Shown piece by piece: positions 1 through 8,451 of a DNA stretch of 64,000 bases. The stretch covers positions 124,001 through 188,000 of the forward strand of contig NZ_CAKLCM010000003.1 of NCBI RefSeq assembly GCF_921292975.1, in the 5' to 3' direction. A program made the position numbers and the translations under genes. The stretch is from Vibrio hippocampi. Lineage in GTDB: Bacteria; Pseudomonadota; Gammaproteobacteria; Enterobacterales; Vibrionaceae. The notes under the pieces are model-generated. The model saw only the letters and a list, made by a program, of their open reading frames with translations, did no database searches and was not told where the DNA came from. The first letter of the stretch is position 1; every line of letters begins with the position of its first letter.

Positions 1-506
1 TTGAGGTGATAACGGAGCTTTCCAATCACCATGTTGACCTGATTGAAGGGGGCTATGACTTAGCCATCAGGATCGGTAAACAGCAAGATTCCAGTTTGGT
101 GGCAAAAAAATTATGTCAGCGAGCCAACTATGTCTGTGCCTCAGCCAATTATCTTGAGAAACATGGCGTGCCCGAAAAACTATTGGATTTAAAACACCAT
201 AACTGCCTATTGGGCACACAAGATTATTGGCGTTTTAATGACAACAACAAGGAACGCAATATCAAGGTAAAAGGCAACCTGCGTTGCAATAGCGGTGTGG
301 CGTTACTCGATGCCGCTTTAAAAGATATTGGCATGGTGCAATTGTCGGATCATTTTCTCGATTCTTACATCGAGTCCGGGCAATTGATTCCCGTTCTCGA
401 GCAATATCGAATCCCCAATGAAGCAATATGGGCAGTCTATCCTCAGAACCGATACTTAGCGCCCAAATTACGTTTATTGATCGATTTCTTGGCTGAGCGG
501 TTGTAG
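1..506 (+). CDS. LysR-family transcriptional regulator, C-terminal part (cut by window start)
   Basis: This is the effector-binding half of a LysR-type regulator. The reading frame is open back to the first base, so the N-terminal winged helix lies outside the window. The phrase VDLIEGGYDLAIRIG is the typical LysR type-2 periplasmic-binding fold signature, and the C-terminus (IWAVYPQNRYLAPKLRLLIDF) closely matches the complete LysR at 11344-12249, so the two are paralogues of the CrgA/AaeR-like group. Its target cannot be told: the following 200 bases carry only an antitoxin remnant. The GTG at position 6 is an internal codon, not a real start. Confidence 0.85.
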   Translation, partial: EVITELSNHHVDLIEGGYDLAIRIGKQQDSSLVAKKLCQRANYVCASANYLEKHGVPEKLLDLKHHNCLLGTQDYWRFNDNNKERNIKVKGNLRCNSGVALLDAALKDIGMVQLSDHFLDSYIESGQLIPVLEQYRIPNEAIWAVYPQNRYLAPKLRLLIDFLAERL

Positions 507-600
507 TGGTTGATCTAGCTTAGAGTAGACAATCTGTGTGTGGGTAATGATTGTGCAGTCATTCCAATTTGGTGTCGACCACTTGCGATAGAGACAGCTT

Positions 601-690
601 GATACCATAACTCGGTATTACTCGGTATCAAGGAGGTCACAGTGGCTAAAAATACAAGTATTACTCTTGGTGAACACTTTGATCGTTTAT
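601..690 (+). pseudogene. ParD-type antitoxin N-terminal remnant with its promoter/operator
   Basis: A GTG at 642, preceded by a strong AGGAGG ribosome site, begins VAKNTSITLGEHFDRF, the highly conserved start of CopG/RHH antitoxins of the ParD family. After about 15 codons the similarity stops and the frame continues as unrelated sequence into the 3' end of the neighbouring minus-strand gene. Upstream, GATACC and GGTATC arms and two CTCGGTAT direct repeats (601-630) look like the autoregulatory operator. No ParE toxin is present. The rest of the module appears to have been deleted at about position 687. Confidence 0.6.
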
Positions 691-723
691 CACTGAGCTG
701 GATAGCGCAGTCCTTGTATGCTT

Positions 724-1149
724 TTATGACTTACCCAGATAGGGTTGTAGGAATGCGTCAACTTGAGTTTCACAGACACCCACCTGAACTGAAATACCCG
801 CCTGTTTGAGTATTTCAACCCCCCGACCATTATTACGAATATCTGGGTCTAACATACCGACCATCACATTTTTAATACCAGAACTGACCAATGTGCTGGC
901 ACAAGCAGGCGTGCGACCCACAAAAGAACAAGGCTCCAAGGTGACATAAGCGGTAACACCGTCCATCGAACCTGAATAAGCGTTTAGCGCTTCAACCTCC
1001 GCGTGATTCCCGCCAACGCTTTGAGTATATCCCTCAGCGATAACTACGTTGTCTTTCACAAGGACACAGCCCACAGGTGGATTAGGAATACAACTTGGTA
1101 AAGCATGACGTGATAGTTCGAGGGCTCTAAGCATAAATTTGTCAGACAT
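724..1149 (-). CDS. RibD-like pyrimidine deaminase (deaminase domain only)
   Basis: A 141-residue cytidine-deaminase-fold protein with the zinc ligands HAEVEAL and PCSFVGRTPAC typical of the RibD N-terminal domain. The reductase domain found in bifunctional RibD is missing, so this is a stand-alone deaminase paralogue; the substrate is probably a pyrimidine or a related amino-heterocycle, not proven to be the riboflavin intermediate. Its ATG overlaps the end of the upstream SnoaL-like gene by 8 bases, which implies translational coupling. Its 3' end abuts the ParD remnant. Bifunctional RibD in the riboflavin operon is not in this window. Confidence 0.8.
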   Translation of the reverse strand: MSDKFMLRALELSRHALPSCIPNPPVGCVLVKDNVVIAEGYTQSVGGNHAEVEALNAYSGSMDGVTAYVTLEPCSFVGRTPACASTLVSSGIKNVMVGMLDPDIRNNGRGVEILKQAGISVQVGVCETQVDAFLQPYLGKS

Positions 1150-1537
1150 TGAGGGTGTATTCCTGTACGACTTTCACCCACTTCGCTCGCCACTCTTGTG
1201 CTTCCATTGGGTCGGGCCAAAACTCTTTTTGTTTGCGGATGAGTCCGTTTTCAACCGTATGAAAGGTAATCGCGCGTGCTTTTTGGACACTATCGGTAAT
1301 GGACACATCGGTGACAACGGTTGCGCCATCACAAACTATCGAGTGAATGGTAAACTCCCAAACACCGTTGGCAGGGTAAAAGGAATTGATTGCGGTAAAG
1401 TTGTCTCTACCCATCGTTAGCTCGCCGGATTGCGGCCAAAAACCTTCAAAATCGGGACTTAGCCACTGACTCGCTTTGGCAAAGTCATTGGTTTTCATCG
1501 CATCCCAAAACGCTAGGACGACTTGTTTTGAATCCAT
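1142..1537 (-). CDS. SnoaL/NTF2-like fold protein
   Basis: A 131-residue protein of the nuclear-transport-factor-2 superfamily, recognised from its overall pattern: VVLAFWDAMKTNDFAKASQWLSP at the N-terminus and a ketosteroid-isomerase-like ending with WRAKWVKVVQEY. The ATG at 1537 is chosen because TCCTCC (GGAGGA on the coding strand) sits just upstream. No catalytic residue can be assigned, so its function is unknown; members include isomerases, hydrolases and binding proteins. It overlaps the downstream deaminase by 8 bases and follows a VOC protein, suggesting one transcript of small detoxification-type enzymes. Confidence 0.75.
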   Translation of the reverse strand: MDSKQVVLAFWDAMKTNDFAKASQWLSPDFEGFWPQSGELTMGRDNFTAINSFYPANGVWEFTIHSIVCDGATVVTDVSITDSVQKARAITFHTVENGLIRKQKEFWPDPMEAQEWRAKWVKVVQEYTLNV

Positions 1538-1623
1538 GTTTCCTCCAAGTAATGCGGCGTTAAGACCAAACAAGAACGGTAAGTGAAACCAACAAGCGTT
1601 TGGTTTCACTTTTGAACTTTTGA

Positions 1624-1983
1624 TTATACGTGCGCTTCTGACCAAACGGCGAACTCATTCCCGCTTGGCTCAACAAAATGAAAACGACAACCACCCGGAA
1701 ACTCATAGATAGGGCGAATAATCTCCCCGCCATGCTGAGCGACCTTATTTAAAGTAGCGTCAATGTCGGCACTATAGAATACCAAAAGTGCCGCGCCGGT
1801 ATGAGTCTGGCTGCAACAATCCGCTTTAAAGAAACCACCATCTAAACCTTGACCGGAAAAAGCCGCATATTCAGAACCGTAATCGACAAACTCCCACCCA
1901 AAAACGGAAGAGAAGAACGATTTTGTCGACGCTAAGTCCTTTGCTGCGAATTCTACATAATTGAGTTTTTCATGTTGATTCAT
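1624..1983 (-). CDS. VOC (glyoxalase/bleomycin-resistance) family protein
   Basis: A 119-residue vicinal-oxygen-chelate domain protein. It shows the two beta-alpha-beta-beta-beta halves: LNYVEFAAKDLASTKSFFSSVFGWEF and, in the second half, GGEIIRPIYEFPGGCRFHFVEPSGNEFAVWSE. The PSGNEFAVW ending is characteristic of the lyase/dioxygenase-like subgroup. A metal-dependent lyase or a drug-binding role are both possible. It is first in a minus-strand run with the SnoaL-like protein and the deaminase. The start ATG (1983) has a GGAGCAAT-type ribosome site. Confidence 0.82.
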   Translation of the reverse strand: MNQHEKLNYVEFAAKDLASTKSFFSSVFGWEFVDYGSEYAAFSGQGLDGGFFKADCCSQTHTGAALLVFYSADIDATLNKVAQHGGEIIRPIYEFPGGCRFHFVEPSGNEFAVWSEAHV

Positions 1984-2094
1984 GTTATTGCTCCTTATTT
2001 ATTGTCGTGATAAGCGCCCACTACTTCGATGGAGAAAGTAATGTCACACGTTACATATTTGTCTTTGTCTTTGTCGTTTGCTCGTATGTACAAT

Positions 2095-2631
2095 CTATGA
2101 CTGCATTTTTACATGGGCTCGGAGTTTTTTTAATGCCCAATCATAGTGGCTTGGCATCGCGGAAACACAGTAACTTCCTAGGGTTGTTGTGCCTGTCCAA
2201 TCGAAATACTGTTTGGTGAAAAGCTCTTCATTGGTAAAACTTCTCGCTAACTTGAGTGCAGCCTCATGACTTTCGTGCACCAAATCCTTTGCAGCCAATA
2301 ATTCAGTTTTTTGATGCTTTTTCCAAAATTCAATATTCATTTGACCGTATGTTTTCCAGTTGTATGGCTCAGGTAGAAAGCTTGCTTTCTGTCCCGATAT
2401 GTTGGAATTCGCCCATTTTATTAATAACTTATGCCATTCGTACAAATGGATTAGTACATCACGAAGATTTCGGTCGCGGGTCCAATGTAATTCTTTTTTG
2501 CCTTTGTCACTGGAAAAGTCAAATTCAGTATCTAATACATCTTCAGACATAGAATCGATATACTGAAACAGCTTAATAAAATTCTCATTCGCTTGATAAA
2601 TTAACTCTTCTTTTGTTTTTGGTCTCGCCAT
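2095..2631 (-). CDS. ClbS/DfsB-family DinB-like four-helix protein
   Basis: A 178-residue protein starting MARPKTKEELIYQANENF, the characteristic opening of the ClbS/DfsB family, with HWTRDRNLRDVLIHLYEWHKLL and the conserved PYNWKTYGQMN segment in the middle. Family member ClbS protects colibactin producers by hydrolysing the cyclopropane warhead; most relatives, like this one, sit outside toxin clusters and have no known substrate. A self-protection or DNA-damage-related role is only an inference. AGGAGGTT lies directly before the ATG. Confidence 0.82.
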   Translation of the reverse strand: MARPKTKEELIYQANENFIKLFQYIDSMSEDVLDTEFDFSSDKGKKELHWTRDRNLRDVLIHLYEWHKLLIKWANSNISGQKASFLPEPYNWKTYGQMNIEFWKKHQKTELLAAKDLVHESHEAALKLARSFTNEELFTKQYFDWTGTTTLGSYCVSAMPSHYDWALKKLRAHVKMQS

Positions 2632-3283
2632 AACAACCTCCTTTAGCCGCCGACAGAAAAGGGTTCATACGAAATTAAGGAATAGCAACGCAATACTGAA
2701 ATCGCTGTCAACTAATATGAAACTCAAATACTATCAGCGAGTCCTATAAATCCACAGAAAAGCCAAGGAAACTGCCGCAGAACGCTCAAAATATTGGTAA
2801 GAGTTAGTTCGGTTTCATGTAACGATAATGCCTTACTTAAAAAGACGTTTTACTTACACAAGATATGATACTTAAAAGACGTCATTCTTAAGTGGAAGTC
2901 ATATTAAAATAGGACGTCATACCGCACTTGTTGCGGTATCTACTTAAAGCGTGCGCAATACACTACTGTGAGTAGACCCCTTCCTACGAAGGGGTGACGT
3001 GAAAAATGAAGGGGTGGTGTAATTAATATGGTGTGACGTAATTAATGTGGCGTGACGTAAATAATATGGCGTGACGTGAATAATGTGGTGCGGCGTTAAT
3101 AATGTAGCGTGACGTAAATAATATGACCTGACGTAAATAATCTAGGGCGTCTAAGTCATGCTGGCAGGTGTGAGTACATTGAGAAGATGTCAGCGATAAA
3201 GATGCAAGATCAAAAGAGTCATTGGAGATCAAGTGAGTGACAACGATTGAATTGAATCAGAGGTCAACCTGATTCAACCCCTG
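2632..3283. other. 652-bp intergenic stretch with tandem repeats
   Basis: No convincing gene. The right part holds a seven-copy degenerate 19-bp tandem array (annotated separately). A CCCCTTCCTACGAAGGGG hairpin lies near 2977-2994, between the array and the flanking gene, and several copies of the word GACGTCAT occur near 2870-2930. An apparent reading frame through the array is a by-product of the repeat. Confidence 0.5.
3016..3143. repeat. Degenerate 19-bp tandem repeat, about seven units
   Basis: Units of consensus GGCGTGACGTAAATAATAT follow one another in exact 19-bp register at 3030, 3049, 3068, 3087, 3106 and 3125, with a partial unit at 3016-3029. Third-to-fifth bases and the AATAAT core vary slightly between units. 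The unit length is not a multiple of three, and the array lies between two minus-strand genes without their coding sequence. Confidence 0.85.
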
Positions 3284-3505
3284 TTACTTACAAAATGTCT
3301 CAATATACAGCGCTTCAACCTTATCTCTTGCCCATTGGGTGCGACGCAAAAACTTAAGAGACGACTTGATTGAGGGGTTGCTATAAAAACAATTGATCTG
3401 GATTTCAGCATCTAAGCCTTTCCATCCATAGTGTTCATGCAGACGCACAAGGATTTGTTCAAGGGTTAAACCGTGTAATGGGTTATTGGGTTGTTCTTGG
3501 CTCAT
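3284..3505 (-). CDS. VF530-family (DUF2132) small protein
   Basis: A 73-residue protein of the VF530 family, named after a Vibrio fischeri protein with a DNA-binding-like fold. Recognisable family text is [22 protein letters not shown], the central [21 protein letters not shown], and the end VEALYIE. The family is common in gammaproteobacteria and its biological role is not established. It stands alone, flanked by the tandem array and a CTAG-rich repeat. Confidence 0.85.
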   Translation of the reverse strand: MSQEQPNNPLHGLTLEQILVRLHEHYGWKGLDAEIQINCFYSNPSIKSSLKFLRRTQWARDKVEALYIETFCK

Positions 3506-3590
3506 TTGATGCGATTCCTGAATACTGATGCTTGATGCAGAGTTTATCAGAACAAGATAGATGATAGTGTGTTTTTTGATAGGTTTAAAT

Positions 3591-3683
3591 TAGGTGCTAG
3601 GTGCTAGGTGCTAGGTGCGATATGACCCCGCAAAAGTAGACGGGGCCCCTAAATTCTAGGACCTAGAGCCTAGGGCCTAGGGC
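3591..3683. repeat. Two arrays of CTAGG heptamers around a CCCCG/CGGGG hairpin
   Basis: Four exact copies of TAGGTGC fill 3591-3618. Four copies of a related heptamer (CTAGGAC, CTAGAGC, CTAGGGC, CTAGGGC) fill 3656-3683. Between them CCCCG and CGGGG (about 3626-3644) can pair. Both arrays repeat the palindrome CTAG every 7 bases. They lie just downstream of the dat gene. Confidence 0.8.
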
Positions 3684-3713
3684 CTTTAACCCCCTAGAAC
3701 CTTGAATAAAAAT

Positions 3714-4571
3714 TTACTCTGCCATTTCAAGTGACGTTTTTATATAAATCTCACGCAACTTAGCAGCAATTGGACCCGGTTTACCATCGCCAATTTCGTG
3801 GTCGTCGATATGAGTGACGGGCCAGATAAAGGTGGTGGCGGAGCTGACAAAAGCTTCCGTGGCTTGGTAGGCTTCTTCAATGGTAAAGGCGCGTTCTTCG
3901 ATGACTAATCCACAATCTTTGGCAAGGAGCATTAGCGAAGCGCGGGTGATACCACTCAAAATGTCGTTACTCAAAGGACGTGTGATGATCTTGCCTTCAT
4001 CAGTCACGATATAGGCATTGCTCGAACCCCCTTCGGTGACATAGCCCTGTTCAATTAACCAAACATCGTCACAACCGGCTTGATGGGCGATGTGCTTTGC
4101 CATGCAGGCAGGCAGTAAGCTGGTGGTTTTGATGTCTCTGCGTCGCCAGCGGATATCATCCATCGACAGCACCTTGATGCCTTTTTTCGCCACCGGTGAG
4201 TGAATAAGCTCTCTGGCTTGAGTAAACAGCACTAGCGTAGGTTTGATATCTTCGCTGTAGCTAAAATCACGATCACCCTCAGAGCCTCGGGTTAATTGCA
4301 GATAAACGCCTCCTTCGTGGAGTTGATTTTTTTCAATCAAGCTGCGCTGGATCTCGGTCAACTCTTCTGCGCTGATAGGCATAGGAATGCCTAACTCTTG
4401 GCATGAGCGAGTCAGCCGAGCAATATGTCCCGCGTTATCGATTAGCTTACCTTCCAATACGGCAGTCACTTCATAAACCGCATCCGCAAACAGGAAACCT
4501 CGGTCAAAGATTGACACTTTAGCGTCCGTTTCAGCCATATATTGACCATTGATATAAACAGTTCGAGTCAT
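3714..4571 (-). CDS. dat: D-amino-acid aminotransferase
   Basis: A 285-residue class IV PLP aminotransferase: YINGQYMAETDAKVSIFDRGFLFADAVYE at the start, the PLP-lysine in DIKTTSLL, and TEGGSSNAYIV. This is the D-alanine-aminotransferase pattern rather than the branched-chain enzyme; it would pass amino groups between D-amino acids and 2-oxoglutarate, producing D-glutamate. It is third in an operon after dgcN and dgcA (6-base gap), genes for converting D-glutamate to L-glutamate, so the three enzymes form a logical D-amino-acid catabolic route. Confidence 0.9.
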   Translation of the reverse strand: MTRTVYINGQYMAETDAKVSIFDRGFLFADAVYEVTAVLEGKLIDNAGHIARLTRSCQELGIPMPISAEELTEIQRSLIEKNQLHEGGVYLQLTRGSEGDRDFSYSEDIKPTLVLFTQARELIHSPVAKKGIKVLSMDDIRWRRRDIKTTSLLPACMAKHIAHQAGCDDVWLIEQGYVTEGGSSNAYIVTDEGKIITRPLSNDILSGITRASLMLLAKDCGLVIEERAFTIEEAYQATEAFVSSATTFIWPVTHIDDHEIGDGKPGPIAAKLREIYIKTSLEMAE

Positions 4572-4577
4572 GGTTAC

Positions 4578-5552
4578 TTATCCCCAAAGTTTGCTGGAAA
4601 AAGGCAGCATTAAGTTGTCAGTAAAATCAAAGCCATTGTCGATATCTTGCGCCAATAACAGCGGTCCATCGAGATCAACAATGTCGGCATCCTGTGCCAG
4701 TACGAATGCGGGTGCCATACTGAGTGATGACGAGAGCATACAGCCAACCATCACTTTTAACCCTAAATCTTGCGCTTGGCGTTTTAATAGCAAGGCCTCA
4801 GTCAGTCCACCGGTTTTATCGATCTTTATATTGATCATGTCATAACAGCTAGCGATCTGGTCTAGGCTATGTCTATCGTGACACGATTCATCAGCACAGA
4901 TGGTGATCGGTCGCGGTAAGTCAGCCAAAATGTGGTCCTCGCCTGCTGGAAAGGGCTGCTCAATCATGCTGACACCTAGCTCGACGAGATGAGGCACCAA
5001 TTGTTGATACAGTTCGACGCTCCATGCCTCATTGGCATCGACAATGATGTCAGCATTAGGTGCGCCGCGACGCACTGCCGCCACTCTTTGTAGATCATCC
5101 GCACCACCCAACTTGAGCTTAAGTAAAGGACGAAATGCGTTGTCGCGTGCATCTTGCTCCATCTTACTTGGCTCTGCAAGCGAGATGGTAAAAGCGGTTT
5201 GCAACGGCTTGGCTGACAAGTCGAGTTTGTGCCAGATGCTTGTGCGCGCTAACTTACACTCTAAATCCCATAAAGCATTGTCGATGGCATTTCTTGCGGC
5301 TCCCGAGGGCAGCAAAGATTGCAGGGTTTGACGGTCAATGCCAGCATTGATTTCACTGCTAATGGACTGAATTTGCGCCGAAACGGAGTCCACCGATTCA
5401 TCATACCTTGGATAAGGTACACACTCACCACGACCAACGACGCCTTGTTTCTGCAAGGTGACGATCACTGTCTCTACCGAGGTTTTGCTACCGCGAGAGA
5501 TAGTAAAACTGCCGTTAATCGGGTATTGACCTTGTGAAATGGTTAGCTCCAT
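4578..5552 (-). CDS. dgcA: Enolase-superfamily N-acetyl-D-glutamate racemase / dipeptide epimerase
   Basis: A 324-residue muconate-lactonising subgroup enolase-superfamily enzyme. Visible catalytic landmarks are the KLKLG lysines, DANEAW, EQPF and ADES metal ligands, and the second lysine in NIKIDKTGG. Relatives include L-Ala-D/L-Glu epimerase (YcjG) and the marine N-acetyl-D-glutamate racemase DgcA. Pairing with a DUF1611/DgcN gene, overlapping by one base, favours DgcA. Dipeptide epimerisation in peptidoglycan recycling remains possible. Confidence 0.82.
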   Translation of the reverse strand: MELTISQGQYPINGSFTISRGSKTSVETVIVTLQKQGVVGRGECVPYPRYDESVDSVSAQIQSISSEINAGIDRQTLQSLLPSGAARNAIDNALWDLECKLARTSIWHKLDLSAKPLQTAFTISLAEPSKMEQDARDNAFRPLLKLKLGGADDLQRVAAVRRGAPNADIIVDANEAWSVELYQQLVPHLVELGVSMIEQPFPAGEDHILADLPRPITICADESCHDRHSLDQIASCYDMINIKIDKTGGLTEALLLKRQAQDLGLKVMVGCMLSSSLSMAPAFVLAQDADIVDLDGPLLLAQDIDNGFDFTDNLMLPFSSKLWG

Positions 5553-6556
5553 TACAGCTCCTTCAATTTGGCGACAATACGACTGACACCCTGACGGAAT
5601 GGGTCAACCACAGGAATATCAAAAGCGCTCTCGACTTTATCCATATAGCGCAGCGCTTCTTCCTCAGAGAGGTTTGAAGTGTTTACTGAGATACCCACGC
5701 ATTGCACATTCGGGTTGGTTAGTTTTGCTGCGGCTAGATTTGCTTCAATACACGGCGCTAATTCCGGTAATGAATAGTCGGGCAGCCCACGCATATGCTC
5801 ACGAGTAGGTTCGTGACAAAGTACAATCGCATCAGGTTGTGAGCCGTGTATCAGACCCATGGTCACGCCAGCAAATGAAGCGTGGAACAGTGATCCTTGA
5901 CCCTCGATAACATCCCAATGGTTTTCGTCATTCGCGGGTGAAATGGACTCAATCGCGCCGGCGATAAAGTCGGCGACAACACAGTCAACGCTGACACCGC
6001 TACCAGTGATTAGAATACCGGTTTGTCCTGTCGCGCGAAAATCCGAGTCGAGCCCTTGAGCTTGCATCTCTTTATCAATCGCCAAAGAGGTATACATTTT
6101 ACCCACTGAGCAATCAGTTCCAACAGTAAGTAGGCGCTTACCACTGCGTTTGATTCCGCTCGCGACCGGATAGCTTTGTGTTGGGTAACGCACATCGAAT
6201 AGTGAACGACCATGCTTTTCAGCGCAAGCGACTAATTGAGGAATATCCGCCAACTTGTTATGCAATCCAGCCGCAATATCCATTCCTGCTTCTAGGGCTT
6301 CAATCAGCACCGAGATCCATTGCTCGGAGATAATACCGCCACGGTTAGCAACGCCAATCACTAGGGTTTTCGCCCCAGCTTGCACCGCGTGATCAATGGT
6401 TAGGTCTTCAAGACCGACATCCGCATTGCAACCCTCAAGTCGAAGTTGACCGACACACGAGTTAGGTCGCCATGTTTTAATACCTTGTGCGACTTTAGCA
6501 GCAAGAGGATCGGCGGCATCACCAAGAAAAAGTAAATAAGGTTGTTTGAGTTCCAT
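5552..6556 (-). CDS. dgcN: DgcN-type (DUF1611) D-glutamate N-acetyltransferase
   Basis: A 334-residue DUF1611 protein. A nucleotide-binding-like loop TVGTDCSVGKM lies near the middle, followed by DFRATGQTGILITGSGV and WDVIEGQGSLFH, all hallmarks of the family. DgcN is described as N-acetylating D-glutamate before DgcA racemises it. It is the first gene of the minus-strand dgcN-dgcA-dat operon; a GGAGAGCATGAG ribosome site precedes the ATG. A LysR/DgcR regulator is not visible next to it. Confidence 0.82.
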   Translation of the reverse strand: MELKQPYLLFLGDAADPLAAKVAQGIKTWRPNSCVGQLRLEGCNADVGLEDLTIDHAVQAGAKTLVIGVANRGGIISEQWISVLIEALEAGMDIAAGLHNKLADIPQLVACAEKHGRSLFDVRYPTQSYPVASGIKRSGKRLLTVGTDCSVGKMYTSLAIDKEMQAQGLDSDFRATGQTGILITGSGVSVDCVVADFIAGAIESISPANDENHWDVIEGQGSLFHASFAGVTMGLIHGSQPDAIVLCHEPTREHMRGLPDYSLPELAPCIEANLAAAKLTNPNVQCVGISVNTSNLSEEEALRYMDKVESAFDIPVVDPFRQGVSRIVAKLKEL

Positions 6557-7255
6557 CTCATGCTCTCCACATGTTGATTTACGAATAATGTTTGATTTAC
6601 CAGTGCAAAAATCGTGACAAGGTGAGATGAAGTGGTTTTTTGTATTGTCGAACGTTTAGAGTTAATTGGAGGTTTAAACTCTTTTAAATCAATTGCTTAT
6701 TTTCATTTTTGGTCCGGATTTTCTAGTGTATTGATTTGATCGGGACTTGTTATATGAAATAAACAACTAATGGCGATGTGCGGTAGATTTATCTGCTAAT
6801 TAATTAACGATAAGCGGAATATAACAAAAGTTTGAAAATTGCATGAAATGCCACTTTTTTAACGATAACAAACTCAACTCTGCTCTATACAAGGTTAACC
6901 GGCACTTTTAGGCTTATTGCCCGTGATATAAGCCTATTATTTACTTAATTCATGCCAAATTGGTGAAGAGTGCTCACTAAATTGGTGCAATCTATCGAAA
7001 TTTGAATAGGGATAGACGGATTGAACTGACGATTTTGCTTGGGTGTTTATTCTGTATTTGTTTTTATTGTTAGTGTTTTGTGTTTCGTTGGGTGATGCAA
7101 AAGAGAGATGTCTTTGTATAGCGACTCAGTCGTTGTTTACCCACCCTCTTGAAGCTATCTGTTAACCAGGTTGGCGTATTACTTGCCTTATCGGTAAAGA
7201 AGCTTAGGAGTAGAGCTTTGAGTGCAATGTTCACATCAAGCATAAGGAGAGCGAC
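6557..7255. promoter_or_regulatory. 699-bp AT-rich divergent intergenic region between dgcN and alr
   Basis: No gene was found on either strand. The region must hold both promoters. A short direct repeat AAATTGGTG occurs near 6956 and 6979. I could not fix promoter boxes or an operator with confidence. Confidence 0.4.
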
Positions 7256-8365
7256 GTGCAAACATCACCGATAGCCAGTATCAACCTTACCGCAGTAAGG
7301 CAGAATTATGACGCATTAAAGCGGCACAGCGGTCATCAGCGTCTGATCGCCGTCATTAAGGGTGATGCATACGGACATAATGCGCTTGAGGTTGCGAAAG
7401 CATTGCCAGAAGCCGACCAGTTTGCAGTTGCCCGAATCGAAGAGGCGATAGAGTTGCGTCAAGCGGGGATCACTCAACCCATCATGCTGTTGGAGGGCTG
7501 CTTCTGTCCGCAAGATTTGCTGCTGGCAGCACACTATGATTTTGATGTGGTGATTCACAATGATACCCAACTTGAACATTTAGAATCGAGCGTCGTTCCC
7601 TGCAAGGTGAAGATTTGGGTTAAGCTCGATACCGGCATGCATCGATTGGGTTTTCAAGCGCAAGAAATTGCAGACGTGGTGGCGCGTATTGAGCGAACGG
7701 AAAAGCATCGAGGTGAGTTGGGTTTTGTCAGCCACTTTAGTTGCGCAGATAACAAAGCCAGCGACAAAACCCAGCAGCAGATCGCTTGCTTCGATGCGGC
7801 GACGAGTGGCTTTATCGGTCAGAAAAGTATTGCTAACTCGGCGGGTATATTGCTTTGGCCCCAGTCACAATATAATGTCGCTCGAGCGGGGATTGCGCTA
7901 TACGGTATTTCTCCAACTGAAGAGGCCGTCGGTCAACACTTTGGTTTGACCCCCGTGATGACCTTGACCACCAGCTTAATTGCAATACGACCCCATCGCA
8001 AAGGCGATACGGTGGGTTATGGCGACACTTGGTCATCGGATAGCGATACGAAATTGGGTGTGATCGCCCTTGGTTATGGTGATGGTTACCCGAGATTGGC
8101 ACCTGAGGGAACGCCGGTTTACATTAATGGTCGCTGCGTCCCAATTGTCGGGCGAGTTTCGATGGATATGATTGTCGTTGATCTTGGTTTGCACAGTGAT
8201 GACCAATGTGGTGATCAAGTAGAGCTTTGGGGGGCGAACCTACCTATTGAAGTGGTGGCTAAGAAGATCGGCACAATTCCTTATGAGTTAACCATCAAAT
8301 TGACACAACGAGTGAAACGCGAATATAACTTTGAGCAACAACGGTTGATGAAAGAGGCTGTTTGA
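7256..8365 (+). CDS. alr: Alanine racemase
   Basis: A 369-residue fold-type III PLP racemase, normal length for Alr. The PLP lysine is K35 in VIKGDAYGHN; the C-terminal half carries GYGDGYPR and GRVSMDMIVVDLG. No signal peptide is present, so it is the cytoplasmic biosynthetic or catabolic Alr and not the periplasmic broad-spectrum racemase BsrV. The GTG start at 7256 is set by AAGGAGA eight bases upstream. It diverges from the dgcN-dgcA-dat operon, which also handles D-amino acids, so a DadX-like catabolic role is possible. Confidence 0.92.
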   Translation: MQTSPIASINLTAVRQNYDALKRHSGHQRLIAVIKGDAYGHNALEVAKALPEADQFAVARIEEAIELRQAGITQPIMLLEGCFCPQDLLLAAHYDFDVVIHNDTQLEHLESSVVPCKVKIWVKLDTGMHRLGFQAQEIADVVARIERTEKHRGELGFVSHFSCADNKASDKTQQQIACFDAATSGFIGQKSIANSAGILLWPQSQYNVARAGIALYGISPTEEAVGQHFGLTPVMTLTTSLIAIRPHRKGDTVGYGDTWSSDSDTKLGVIALGYGDGYPRLAPEGTPVYINGRCVPIVGRVSMDMIVVDLGLHSDDQCGDQVELWGANLPIEVVAKKIGTIPYELTIKLTQRVKREYNFEQQRLMKEAV

Positions 8366-8451
8366 CGTCACTCGCGACACAATACTTCAATCACGATCAA
8401 GCCAGTGCTAAACTGAGCGCCGTTTATGTTAAGCGTTCAAAAGGTAGAAAA

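Noticed and set aside
1139..1420. Plus-strand frame opposite the SnoaL-like gene
   Set aside because: Complement of a better-supported gene with a strong ribosome site and operon context.
3016..3143. Tandem array considered as a CRISPR array
   Set aside because: Units are contiguous 19-mers without unique spacers, and no cas gene is present.
3023..3232. A 69-residue minus-strand frame
   Set aside because: It is generated by the 19-bp tandem array and shows only repeat-derived residues.
6840..6865. Possible sigma-54 promoter (TGGCAT...TGCA, minus strand) before dgcN
   Set aside because: The GG and GC elements are about two bases too close for sigma-54.
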